From: Ectocarpus siliculosus
Taxonomy: Eukaryota; Sar; Phaeophyceae; Ectocarpales; Ectocarpaceae
NCBI GenBank assembly: GCA_000310025.1
Contig: FN649743.1
Coordinates: 2,170,515 to 2,185,916 of the forward strand
Direction: 5' to 3'
Length of the DNA stretch: 15,402 nucleotides
The notes under the pieces are model-generated. The model worked only from the letters and a program-made list of their open reading frames with translations, searched no databases and was not told the origin of the DNA. Position 1 is the first letter of the stretch, and every line of letters starts with the position of its first letter. Below are positions 1 to 11,000 of the stretch, piece by piece. Both the position numbers and the translations under genes were made by a program.

Positions 1-415
1 GGGGGGTTTTAAAAGGCCCGGGGGGGGGTTGGGAAGGTTTTTTTTTAAAAAAAAGGGGGCCCCAGAAAAAATGGGTTTTTTGGGGGAAATTTGAGTTTTT
101 TTTTTCCCCCTTTAAAAAAAAAAAAGGGTTAAGACCCTATTGGCCTTTTTTAAAAACCATTTAAAAAATTGGGCCCCCCCCCCTTTTCCGGGGGTTTTTG
201 GGGGAAAACCCGTTCCCAAGGAAAATTTTTGGGGAGTTTCCGGGGGGGGGAAAAACCCCTTAAGCCCCCCTTGGCCCCCCCCGTTTTTTTTAACCCCCCC
301 CCCCCCAATCGGTTTTTGGAAAAAAGGTCCCCTTTTTTTAAAGGGCAGGGGGTAAAATTTTTTTCCCCTTGGGAAAAAAAAAAAGGGGGGAACCCCCCCC
401 CCCCCCCCCCCCCCC
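1..415. other. Low-quality contig end, homopolymer-stretched sequence
   Basis: Nearly every base here sits in a run of 3-20 identical bases, ending in a run of about 20 C at 397-416. Normal complexity begins abruptly at about 417. This looks like base-calling or assembly failure at a read end and not like biological DNA. Open frames across it are products of the homopolymers and should not be annotated. The upstream exons of the gene at 469-1924 cannot be recovered from it. Confidence 0.85.
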
Positions 416-468
416 CTGCCCTAACCCCGCTGATTTCCGCGACGCGACCACACACGCACCCCCACCAG

Positions 469-1924
469 GCTGGAGGGGCTCCGCGACACGCCGTCGGACA
501 AGACCAAGCTCGAGATCCTGGAAGCGATGTGGGCGAGGCAGACCCACCCTGCGGCCGCCGCCGCCGCCCGCGGCCGTCGCCGCCAGAGCAGCCGCCGCCT
601 GGACCTCCGGACGGTGATAGAGGCCGGCTCTTCGGCGGAGCTCGGTACAAGCGGCGGCAGCGGGTCTACCAGCAGCGGGATGGGGATCAAGGGAAGGGAT
701 AGCGGCGGTGGGTTTTGCAGCGATGAAGACAGTCTTCTGGCGGGGTGGCCGGGGAGCGGGCCGGAAGACACCGGCGGCGGCGGTGGTGGCGGTGGGCTGC
801 GCGTGCGGACGGGTAGCGGTTGCTCCGCGGCGTCGTCGTCGGCGCTGTCGATGCCGTCGCTGCTGGACCAGTCGGCGATGGCCCTGGTGGGCAACGTGCG
901 CCTGGCGGAAGAGGAGGAGGATGAAGAGGCTGTCAGCCCGAGCTGGGATGGCTCTCTCCAAGAAGTGGACGATGCGGCCGCCGGCGGCAAGCCCGTGGTT
1001 GGGCTGCTTGTGGAGGAGGAGGGAGGCGGGCAAAGATCAAGCGAGACGCACTACCCCCCGTCCCCCGCGACTGCACCGGCGTGGGAGGACTTGAGCCAGC
1101 TCGAGGAACAGCAGACGGCAGCAGCAGCAGAGGCGGCGGCGAGCACGATGATGACCGCCGAGGCCGCGGCGGTGCTAGCGGCCGCGGCGCGGAGCTTTGA
1201 TACCCCGTCAAGCTCCATCGAAGGCCGATATGTGGAGGAAGCGGCAGCGACGGCCGGGGGCGGTGGCGAGCGCGAGTTCCCCGCGCGCATGCTGGTGTTC
1301 TCCGAGAAGGAGACCGCGGAGCAGGGGCGGGGCCACCAGTCGGGCGGGAGCGGGGCCGACGACGGAACAACGGCGGCGGCGGCGGCGGCGGCTGCGAGTG
1401 GCTCGGCAACTGCTGCCGTGGGGAACGGCGACGGCGGCGACGAGAGCGGCGTGCTGATGATGTCCAGGACGGAGGAGGAAGACGCGTCGGCGTTGCAGCC
1501 GGCGGCGGCTGTGTCAGCGGCGGCGGCGAACAGCGGCGGTGGCTCGCCCGGCATGGTATCGTTCGACGAGGACGAGGCGGCGGGGGACCCGTGCAGAGAG
1601 AGCTTCGTTCTCGGACTGGTGAGGGAGGTAAGGGCGGAAGAGAGCGCTGCCGCTTCTGCAGCTGACGTCCGCGCGGGATCACCGCCGGAAGACGGGGCCC
1701 TGGCCTCGTTGGACGGCAACGAGGGCTCCCTGGCGGTAGAAGACGAGGACGCCGCCGCCGCCGCCGCCGCCGCCGGCAAGGAAAAGGAGGAGGGGAAGCC
1801 GCGGAAAGGAAGACGTCGTCGGGACGACCCTCCCCGCGAAGAAGACGGGGGGTCCCGCCGGGGACGCGTTGGTCGCTGCTGCTGGCGCTGCTGCGGTACC
1901 TGCAACCCCGGTTACTCCGGATAG
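469..1924 (+). CDS. 3'-terminal exon of an Ala/Gly/Glu-rich low-complexity protein, 5' partial
   Basis: I do not recognise this protein. The frame is open from an in-frame TGA at 431-433 to a TAG at 1922-1924. The first ATG is at 527 (465 residues), but I prefer an exon starting at 469: a CTAAC/CTGAT branch-like segment (421-435) and an ACCAG acceptor (464-468) precede it, and the 19 residues before the ATG (LEGLRDTPSDKTKLEILEA) look like ordinary helical protein. Numbered from that ATG, the body is disordered-looking: many acidic clusters, Gly runs, Ala runs (eight GCC codons at 1751-1774, residues 409-416). It ends in a basic stretch KPRKGRRRR (424-432), which could be a nuclear localisation signal, and a Cys-rich tail CCWRCCGTC (451-459). 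Codons are strongly GC3-rich. No enzymatic domain is visible. The coding call rests on length, GC-rich codon use and an abrupt drop in GC after the stop; antisense frames of 284 and 364 codons overlap it, so strand choice is likely but not certain. Confidence 0.6.
1372..1395 (+). repeat. Coding GCG trinucleotide microsatellite
   Basis: A run of GCG/GCT-type codons encodes a poly-Ala tract inside the low-complexity protein. A second, pure GCC run of eight codons lies at 1751-1774. Such runs commonly vary in length between individuals by slippage. Confidence 0.8.
1751..1774 (+). repeat. Coding GCC trinucleotide microsatellite, eight codons
   Basis: Eight consecutive GCC codons give eight Ala just before the Lys/Glu-rich and Arg-rich C-terminal region. 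The run is in frame, so copy-number change would not break the protein. Confidence 0.9.
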
Positions 1925-3000
1925 CTGCTTGTAAGCGGGCCGGCGGTACCGGCGGCCGATTTTTGTTGGCCGGTCTTGGTCGGATTTTTGGTAGCGAGTT
2001 GGCCAAGCAAGCAGTCCACGAGAACAACGAAGAAGCACGCTAGATATCTGGCCGCGATATGACATCCGCGACACCGCTTTTACTATAGGATGAGGCAGTA
2101 GAGTGTGTTGGCCGCACATTTGCTGCTGACACAAGCCTGAACGGGACGGGGCGGTGGCGGACACGGCCTGGTCGCTCGCTGTTGGGTGTTGGCGACGAAA
2201 GTGCCGGGTGGAACAATTCTCCTGTCCTTATCGGTTGGCCCGGTCGACTTGCGTAGAGACTAAAATACGGGGGGGGGGGGGGTGTACTCATGTAAACGCA
2301 TGCCGTAGTCGTTAGACCATTGATCTCGCATCCCTACAATGCCGGGACGGAGCGATATGTATGCCGGGTTTTCGCCGGCCCAGGCTACGGCTGGGGGGGG
2401 GGATGGGGCCACAGGGAGGGAGTGAAAAATGTGGGGTAGTTTTTTTACCATTTGCGTTGGGGCATAGCATGTTCGTGGGGGATTTTTATGCACACGTGGC
2501 ATGGGTTCTGTTTGTTGGTCGGCTGGAAGGTCAACACATTGCCGTCCTAGCTGGGGTTGCTCGGCTGGACTCATGTTTTTTGCCGTGTGCATTTTAGCGT
2601 AGGGCGCTTTTTTGTCGCGCCGTTTCCGGCGTTTGGAAGGGAATGCCGCTCAGTTATTTGTTGTTGTCTTGTTTCCAGCTGCTACTACAGCAGCAAAGGT
2701 TTTATTTGACGGGAGATGAATAGTTAGTGCTGTTTTGTTCTGTTAGTTGTTGTGATCCTCTTCTTCTTAATAGGAGGTTGCGAAGGGAGGTGGAAAGAAG
2801 ACGGGGTGGAGGGGTGGGGGGGGGAGGCGAAGGCGCTTCGTTCGGTCCTTCTTGTCGACGGGTGCAATGTGCTCAAGAACGCCACATCACCAGCACCAGC
2901 CCTGCTCGCTCTGTTTTGTACACTTGATCCATGTATTAGCGTTAGACATTTAGACTGATGGTAGAGTGCTAGAATATATCATCAGGCGTCCGTGGTTACT
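1925..3000 (+). other. Probable 3' untranslated region and downstream DNA of the Ala-rich gene
   Basis: After the TAG at 1922 the composition changes sharply: GC falls, T-rich and TTGTT-rich stretches appear, and no frame has coding character. Long 3' UTRs are known in brown algae, so much of this may be transcribed, but the cleavage site cannot be placed. It contains a 14-base G run at 2269-2282 and a GTGGAGGGGTGGGGGGGGAGG-like purine stretch near 2807-2828. Confidence 0.4.
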
Positions 3001-4080
3001 GTAGCTCCCCCTTGGGGAGGACCGCCGGGTGTCTTGTTGTCGATACGCTTTTTGTCCGTTTTTCGGGGAAAGAACACGTTTTTTTTTCCGTTTTTCGGGG
3101 GATAGGCGGACGCAACCAAAGCCCCGCGTCGCCCGCAGGCGCTGATTGATGATGCGCACTCGTGTGGCGTTCAGTTGGTCCTTGAGAAAGAAATCATACA
3201 TTTTTTCCATGTCGTGGGCACGGGCTTGGCTGGGGTGTGGGGGCGCTTTCGTCTTTTTGGAGCCCCCCAACGACGACGTCGTAGCAAGCGGAGTGAAGCC
3301 AGGAGGGAGAGGGCGCTCCTTGGTGCTGCTTTTTTCATCCTTGAGATTTTGGGGGGTGGGGGGGGGGGGTCGAAGCATGATGTGGTTTGTATTTCAGTAG
3401 GAAAGGCCATGTCGTTAGTGGTTCTCACGGGGGTCCTCCCCCCCCTCCCCCGTGAGTGTAGAGTTATTGTTGTTGGGTGTAAGTGGTGTAATATAGCGTT
3501 CGCATCGATTGTTTGTCGCGTGTGGGACGTCTACCGAGATATGAGTGGTGAAACAAGGAAACAGGGCCGCGTGTGTACATGCGGGGGTGTTGGGAGTCCG
3601 TATACGATGGGTTGCCGTTGATGCCCGAAGAAGGTTCTACGGCAACCAGTTGCTGGCATGAAATATACCTCTATATGTAACCACAAGCACCAAAAAAAGC
3701 CAACACAAATGATTGTCACCACGTGACTAACGAAAACAACACCATGGTTTTCGATGTAACCTCGTCATTTAGTCGCGGCAACGTCTTGACGCACATTCAT
3801 TCGCCTGTACGAATAATTGTGTGGCGTTCTTTGTGTTCTGTTGTGCGGCGCTAGGAAAGCGACACCCTTACTTTTGACCAGACGCCCCAAGCGCACAGCA
3901 GCGAGCGGTGATTTCTTCCGAGCTGGTGTACTGTATGTACCATGCGCCCCCCCCCCCCCTTCCTAAACGAAACAGCGACATAAACATGCACCGCCCAAAT
4001 CAACCAATACCAACACACGCAAGGTGGCACCGCCTGCACACAATTCCCGGTTTGTGTAACCCTTAACGCACAAAACATGC
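3001..4080. other. Gene-free stretch with short repeats
   Basis: No exon-like segment is seen. Visible structure: a small hairpin CTCCCC-CTTG-GGGAG around 3005-3019; the 14-mer TCCGTTTTTCGGGG twice (3055-3068 and 3087-3100); a G-run at about 3350-3369; a C-rich pairing CACGGGGG...CCCCCGTG at about 3426-3453; a 13-base C run at 3947-3959. Open frames here have low-complexity or random composition. Confidence 0.5.
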
Positions 4081-5028
4081 TAACTTGATTCCTAACCTAC
4101 CACGCTGTACACTTGTAGCCTTGACGCGGCTGCAATCTTCTTCTTCACTTCAAGTCCGGGAGCAGTGAGTACTGCCTGCCCCAGTACAATCAATCGTGTG
4201 TAGCGGGAGCACACCGCCGTGCAACGCTTTGTTGCCGTCGCTCCTTCTCCTTGGGAGCGGTCCATCGATCCAGCCTGCATAACGAATTCTACGAGACACC
4301 CCTTTGAATGTTCTTGTGCTACATCCCTTCTCTCTCTCTTTAGAAAAAACCTCGCCCCAAAAGGACATACATGAACAAACGCAATGTTGCCCTTATTACT
4401 ACGCCTCTCTCTTGCCGTCTCCCAGGTGCTGAGTGGGCGATCGAAACATGCATGTCGCTTCGTGACACGCCCACGTTTCCCGCCCCCGAAAATGTACGGA
4501 AAGTCTTGGAAAGTCTTGAACAAGACTTTCCTCCAAGACAGACACGCCGTTAGGTGTGAGTCGATTTAGTTTCTCTCTCCCCCGGCTGTTCGCCGAGAAA
4601 CACAGCAGCTATTTAATCGCTGACTGCAAGCGTCTACCGTGGGGTGGACGAAAAAAAAACAAACTCAAAACTTACAGGCTAACTGCTGTCCGTCCACGTG
4701 TGTATGCATCACCCGAGGCACCTGTTAACCCAGGCCTACGCTGAAACTACGGCGCACCGTGGATGGATGGAACGAGGACGCTGCACAAGGGCGCCTTCCG
4801 CGATGACGACCAGCGCGTGAAGGTCGACCAAACCTGGCGCCACGCAGGGTTGGCACCCCAACACGTTTTCTTCGGTACAAGGGCTTGCTTGCCAGGAAGC
4901 AAGCAGCAGAGCAGTGTGTGTTTCCCAACTGAACGCACCCCACTACGCTCATGTGATGTGATAAATGTCTTAATTTTTGAGCCGGGACGGATGTATACCC
5001 TTGGTTGTTTTCTTGTCTTGTCAACTTG
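4081..5028 (-). other. Probable 3' untranslated region of the ATCase gene
   Basis: This follows the ATCase stop codon (TGA, 5031-5029) on the minus strand. No further exon is needed: the protein ends at its normal family C-terminus. A strong hairpin lies at 4503-4539. The polyadenylation site is not identifiable by eye. Confidence 0.4.
4503..4539. repeat. Stem-loop of about 16 bp with a 3-nt bulge
   Basis: The outer arms GTCTTGGA (4503-4510) and TCCAAGAC (4532-4539) pair, and inside them AAGTCTTG (4511-4518) pairs with CAAGACTT (4521-4528) around a 2-nt AA spacer; TCC at 4529-4531 is left as a bulge. An extra direct copy of GGAAAGTCTTG begins at 4498. It lies about 490 bases past the ATCase stop, so it could fold in that 3' UTR or be a chance or mobile-element remnant. 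Confidence 0.7.
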
Positions 5029-5082
5029 TCAAGCCTTGCCGAACACGAGCGCCAGCAACGCCATCCGCACGTACATCCCGTT
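5029..5082 (-). CDS. ATCase exon 8, C-terminus (residues 334-350)
   Basis: Starts after GTGCAACAG and encodes [17 protein letters not shown] followed by TGA. Joined to exon 7 it gives the family's usual terminal [11 protein letters not shown] helix, which fixes both the frame and the splice site. It is too short to stand out as an open frame by itself. Confidence 0.95.
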   Translation of the reverse strand, partial: NGMYVRMALLALVFGKA

Positions 5083-8000
5083 CTGTTGCACGCGCAGAGA
5101 GACATTGGTGGCACACGCAAGAACACGCGTTATATTTTTTTCTTTCTTCATCACCAGGACAGACAAGGGCGGGGACTGGTGGCACATAAATCTTATTCAG
5201 GAAAACATGACGTTCAAGTATTTCATTCACCACTAAAAGCAAATATCAACATGATAATTTATCTCTTTTGACCATCCTTGCCCACCTCCTGCAGCCAAGC
5301 AGCGTCCGTTAGTCGTCCATGTACAGCAAGCGTCATCTTGCGCACCAACCACGGGTGGGTTTACGGTGGGCTTTCCAAATAAGGCGGTGGCCGTGTACAA
5401 GGCCGATGAAATCCGCGTGATGGATTGTTCCACGTTGTCTCGCACCGTGGTGAGTAGTGCCGGGTGCCCGGTACACAACGCCGGACACATCGCCTTGGCA
5501 CTACTACATACTATGTTTGGCCATAAACTAGGACCACTACAATAACGCTGCACATGTATATTTTCGTAACACACGGCGTGGAGCATGTTACACCCCTCAC
5601 TCAGCAGCAACAACGACAACACTGACACCACCAGCAACAACAACGTACCCCCATTCGCCTAAAATGGTTTCTACAATCACGGCGTCAAGCACATACCCCT
5701 TGCCAAGTAACAACAACAACAGCAACAGCGCACCTCCATTTGCTTAAAATAGGCGGCTCTGGGGTCCAGGTCGCAATCTTCCACGATCTCTCCGACTCTC
5801 GGCAGGGGGTGCATCAGCACCGAGGACGGTTTCACCTTGCTCAAAACCTCCGGAGTGATCTTGTAGGACCCGTTGACGCGGTCGAATTCCTGCACAGGGG
5901 GTATCATGGTGTGTGAAAAAAAATGGAAATCCGGTGGGGGGGGCGGGGGCGGGGGGGCAGGGTTCGGTTTGTGGAGCAGAGGGCTCGGGCGGGGATTAAC
6001 CACACGTAAGGGGATAGCAGAGCATGTGTGGACTACGGTAAGGTGTGCCCTATCAGACTCGTGCGAGCGCTCTGATCTCTGCCGCCGCGAGGCCTTGTGC
6101 TACATAGTCGCGCGATCCAGACGTCCACTGTATGTTACCCGACAATTTATCTCTGTGTGTGTCGGTCTGTTTCTCTCTACATGCATGCTTCTATCTCTCT
6201 GTCTTGTCCTTCTCTCTCACACACATTATATGCATATGTACACACTACACACACTTGTCGGTCGAGATATCGGCGGAAAGACAGCATTTATTTATTGTCC
6301 CGCATCAAGACTCACGCGTTCCCATTGGTCAGCCGGCTAGCGCGGTCGTTTCGAATTGAAGAGAGAGAGACACACACAAACTCATATCCCGCTACAAGAC
6401 TGGCGTATTTTCACTGGTCAGCCGGCTAGCACGGTCGAGAGAGAGAGAGAGATATAACATATATATACTTCATATATATATATACAAGGGCGCTTCGCGG
6501 CGTACCGCTTCGCGGTCGCCGCTACGCTCGTAGGTTCAATGGCGATGGCAAGTGTGTGCGGGTGGAGTTTTGAAATGAGAGATACGAAGAAAAAATGCTG
6601 CGAAGAGGGAAACATTTGTTTGTTTGTTCGAAAAGCAGAGACGCACAATGACTATTGTATTCATATGTTACGCGACGGCCGGAGGACAGAGTATTTAATT
6701 GCTCGGAGTAAGAAGTTCGTTTTTCAGAAACAAAGGCTCACTTTCCACGAAAAAAGTAGGAAAATAGGGTTACGTAACATAATAGCTCCACCTGGCCCAC
6801 ACCATAGAAGAAACGTCTCAATAAGAAAACAGAGGAGCGACCCCTAAAATGCTCTACTATTCATAAGACACGAGAGGGGTTACTGGGGGTGGAGTGTGTC
6901 GAATAATAAAACTGAGAAAGAAACATCAAGCAACCAGCTTTTCTCTCTTTTCCCCCCCTCTCTCCCATGTGCTACCCACGCCCTCAGCGAGACGTTGTAG
7001 CTGAATAAAGTTCGCTACTTCTCGGGTGTGCGGTCTTCGTATGTGATCTGATGTACAGCCGTCGGTGATGAGAATCGGGGTTGAGTACGGGAGGCCAGGA
7101 AAAGCAGCGCAAATCATCACGTATGCATACGGTAGTTTTTTTAGTTTTTGCAGCACGTTGTGTGTAAGCAAAAGCAGAGAAAAGCAGTCAACTTTTCTGC
7201 CGATTTATGAAAATATGGAAACCCACAGCAGCAGTAGTATTTCTATATGTTCTGCTAGAGGGTTTTGGGAGTCAGATGGCTGTAGAAGTTGGTGTGTTGG
7301 TGTGTAGAGTGTTGGTGGGATGCGGAGCATGTCCCGGTAGCCGCTCTACAATAAAGTGCGGTAGGTATCCAGAAGATATTTCCGGGAAAAAAAAAAAGTA
7401 TTTCCATGAAACGGAGGAACAAACAACGTATTTATTTCATTTTTTTTTTTTCTCGGGCGGGTGTAGTTTTGCAGACAGCTGTGCGCACGACACTGGCCGC
7501 TAACCCCCCCGCCTTTCGCCTGGATCAAAAGGGAGACGCACTACAGCAGTAGAGTACTTTGTCTCGTCTCATGCGGAGACTTGTTGGCTTGGTTGTCGTG
7601 TGTGGCAGGGTGTGTGGTGTGTAGCCAGCGCACACACACAATCCACGTCAGCCGCTTGCCGAATGTATGTATGAGTGGCCTGCACTGTCAAGAAATCGGG
7701 GTGTGATTGGTGGATCCATGGTAGATGTCGGAGACGCGACTTTCTGCCCTCGCTAGCGCTGCACGCAGTCCGCCCCGAGAGCGCGCGGCACGCCGGGAGG
7801 GCCCTCGCAACACAGGGCTATCGGTAGGTGCAAGTCTCGCTTCGAGGGGAGGTCAACGCGCGGAGAAATTCGCAAAAAAGGGGCTCTAGGCTCACGAGAG
7901 CATCATAATTGCCTCTCCTGCGATCTTGTGAGCCCTCAGCCCGGAGGAAATCCGTCTATAGGTCTATATATATATAGAGAGAGAGAGAGACACGCACAAG

Positions 8001-11000
8001 TACAACTCACCTCTCGAGACGCGAACCTCTCCTTTTGTACCCTGGTAACGTACAGCACGTCAGCCTCCTCCAGCACCACGCCAATATCCTCCACCTCCGT
8101 CTGCACCGACTCTCCCGCCGATTCCACCTTCACAAAAAAAGGTTGGAAAAAAAACACGCATCAGGAAAGTTCAAACACGTTACGAGAATCATGTGATATC
8201 TACGATTGATAACACGCAAGGGATAACATCTGTCTCTCGTCAGACCGTGAAAAAACACGCCACACACACGGCTGTGGGGGTATCAGGACGTTTCTAGACC
8301 CGTTGGAAAAACACGCATCAGCATCAGGAAATTTCAACATCATTTTGTAAACAGTAAGGAGCAAGTAACGTCTGGCGTCTACTATTGAAAATACGCAGGC
8401 ACCTCAATCGTCGCCTACATACTATCTAGAGATACGGCCACCACCGATCAGGCTCTGAAGCTCAACACTCTGTGTTGCGTACGTACGTTCCCACCTTTTT
8501 TCATTTTTTCTGCACGTAAGACATCACACCCTCTGTGGACCGACTTTCAAGGATCAGATACTCCACGACGAAGAGGACGTTCAAATCAAGCGATACGCTA
8601 ACGGAAAGCTATCGACGAGACGGCGCCATTTTCGGCACCGCCTCTCTCTTTCTGCTTCGAAAATGGTCCAGGGTGTTTGGGGCGTCCGTCAGGGTACTGA
8701 TCTACGGGGCCTCCATGGATTACATACAATGGGTATGATTGGGCATGATGCGCGGGGCCCCTTTTTACATACAATGGGTATGATGGGCATGATGCACGGG
8801 GCCTCCTTTGCCTCCCCCATATTTATCTGCCACACTCTAATAAGCAATAGTCTAAAGGTCTCGAGCCCAACCTTCATTCTCTTAAGACCTCTGACGAAGC
8901 TGCCGCACCCAAACACAGGGGGGGTGATATCTTACGTCATCCTGGTGTACGTCCTGTCTGGGCTTGTATGATGTGTGTGTTGAGCTCGAACTAGGTCGAT
9001 CGCTCACCTCATCCTGGATGTACCGCGGCATCTGCAACGACGCGGGTGACACGTACCGCAGCACGCAGCCGAACCTGGCCAGCAGCTTCGCCAGGGAGTG
9101 CACCGTCCTGCCGTGCTTGAGGTCTCCAATCAGTGCCACCACCTGCACACGCCATGTTCAGAGGTGCAGAAAAACGGACAAGGGGGTTTTAACATAACTT
9201 GTGTACCGGGAACTAACAGCAGTGAGACCTCGAGTGGAGCGGCGGGGTGTTTTCACACACACGCAAAAACAACAAAAACAACGTCGTGACCTCCTTTTGT
9301 TTTGTTCCGTCCCATGAGAACAGAGTCTGCTGGGCGAAACAGGCAGGGCACACCGCTGAAAAGAATCAAAAACGTGGAAATACAGGTGGCTTTCTCTGAC
9401 GCTATGAATTCATTGCTAATCCATCTTAGATAGAGATGGATGGATTCGTTGGGTATATTCAGAAAATAAAAAAAAACGCACGACCCAAAAACGCTGGCGT
9501 AACAAAAAAAAAGCATTACCATGGTGCCACACACCAGTGAAAACCGCGCCGCACCTTCCCTCGAAGACCAGACAACCCCGCCTCCCCCCCAAGCTCCGCC
9601 GCGATGGTGTACAAATCCAGCAGAGCCTGTGTCGGGTGCTCTCCGACCCCGTCCCCCGCGTTGAGCACCGGCCTCCTCGCTACTCCGACGGCGGCGCGCG
9701 CCGCCCCCTTTGCGGGATGTCTCAGGGCGACCGCGTCGCAGTAGGAGAGAAGGCTCATGACGGTATCCTGCTCGATGGGAAAAGGGGGCCAAAACAAATG
9801 ATGAGGGAGGGAGTGAAGCGTCAATAGACGGGGAAAGGAAGTGTGAAGAAAGAACGGGCAATAGGCGATGGGTGCGGGCAGACCCGTGGGCAAGAATGGA
9901 AGAACAAAGAGCACGCCGTCCTCTCGAATCGTGGTCTCAATTTGTCTCTTTCTCTGCCTCTCTCCGTCTGTCTGTGTGTATTATCTCTCTCCATATATCT
10001 TGACTTTAGGGCTAACTCGGAACGTTAAACGTAGCGGAGAGCGTGCACACAAGTCAAGCGGCCGGCCCATCGATCTGTCGGTATCGTTTTCGGCACAAAG
10101 GAAAAAAAACTCGGCTCGGCGTTTGTCTCTCTCCATCCACTAAAATTCACTGCTGCTGTGGATTAGATAATTGTCTCGAAAATATCGTTCTCGCTGACGA
10201 GGATACGGGTACGACGGATGCGAATAACGCCTCCTTGTCATTGTTGCATGTTGCCTTGTCAGGTTTAGTCTCATTCTATGCATATGTTTGTTTTACGTGT
10301 GCTTAACTCCACCAAAGCACTTAAACGAAGAAAGGACCCCACCATTAAAAGAAGAAGTGCTTCGTGCTTCTTAGTGCTTCTGCGTGTTTCTTGACGGAAA
10401 GAAGCCGAGGCTTCCTTCCTCCCAAGTTCCCAAAGGCTATGACGGTTGTGGCAAGACACGAAACGAGCACCCCAGAGGCCTGCCTATCTTCCGTTCATGG
10501 GTCCAGAGTGAAAAGCACGAAAGGTGTTACCGTGTACCTCCTTTGTGTTGGCCTACCGCGCTGCATTAATACTGTCTCGGATCTCTCGCTTGAAGTGAAG
10601 AAATTCGAGGGGGGGGGTTGGTCGCGACATCACTCATTGTTGCGCCCTGGTCAAGCCTTCTAAAGCCTGAACGCAGCAGCAGCAGTAGCAGTAGTCTCTG
10701 CTTCCCGCCCCGCCTTTCTGCCGCGGTCCACGGCGACTGCTGTGCTGCAAGGAGGTCATAAAAAAAAAAAATAGAAAACAGAAGATGATATACGAAGGAG
10801 GAAAGAGCCCCTGCTAAATACCACATCCCAACAAAAAAACACGAGATCACGTCTACAAACTGTCCACCACAGGATACTGCTTCGAGCTATACTATGTACA
10901 TTCAGAGAATATCCCGCTGCGCACCTCCAGACTCTCGCCCTTCTTAATGCTCGATGATGCCGGGTCGACCGACACAAACGTTCCCCCGAGGCGGGCCACG

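Larger units (their letters stand above)
5890..8010 (-). other. ATCase intron 6 (2121 bp)
   Basis: The longest intron: GTGAGT donor, GTGCAG acceptor behind a C-rich tract. It contains most of the simple repeats: CT/CA-rich DNA at 6140-6255, a pair of 51-bp degenerate repeats, GA and TA microsatellites, a doubled CGCTTCGCGG element and poly-T/poly-A runs. No exon-like or RNA-gene signal seen. Confidence 0.85.
8128..9007 (-). other. ATCase intron 5 (880 bp)
   Basis: GTGAGC donor to GTGAAG acceptor. Holds two different degenerate duplications (8143-8398 and 8706-8806). No coding signal. Confidence 0.9.

Noticed and set aside
140-702. Overlapping Pro/Gly-rich open frames on both strands
   Set aside because: They arise from homopolymer runs of the unreliable first 415 bases and have no natural composition.
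933-2027. Long minus-strand frames (364 and 284 codons) opposite the Ala-rich gene
   Set aside because: High GC leaves stops rare in all frames; these read Arg/Pro/Ser-rich as expected for the antisense of Ala/Gly/Glu codons. The plus frame has better codon character, an acceptor-like start and a stop at the composition change.
4092-4523. Minus-strand frame of 143 codons
   Set aside because: No recognisable domain, ordinary noncoding composition, and a hairpin inside it; it lies in the expected ATCase 3' region.
4371-4553. Small plus frame with a pyrimidine tract and CCCAG acceptor near 4425
   Set aside because: The splice-like signal has no partner exon, and the ending (KVLESLEQDFPPRQ) is generated by the hairpin repeats.
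5145-5160. Minus-strand GTGATGA resembling a snoRNA box C; similar sites near 7065-7117
   Set aside because: No D box (CTGA) with terminal pairing at a suitable distance within the introns.
6487-6550. Possible tRNA because of GGTTCAA near 6532 beside GC-rich hairpins
   Set aside because: No acceptor, D-arm or anticodon stem can be folded around it.
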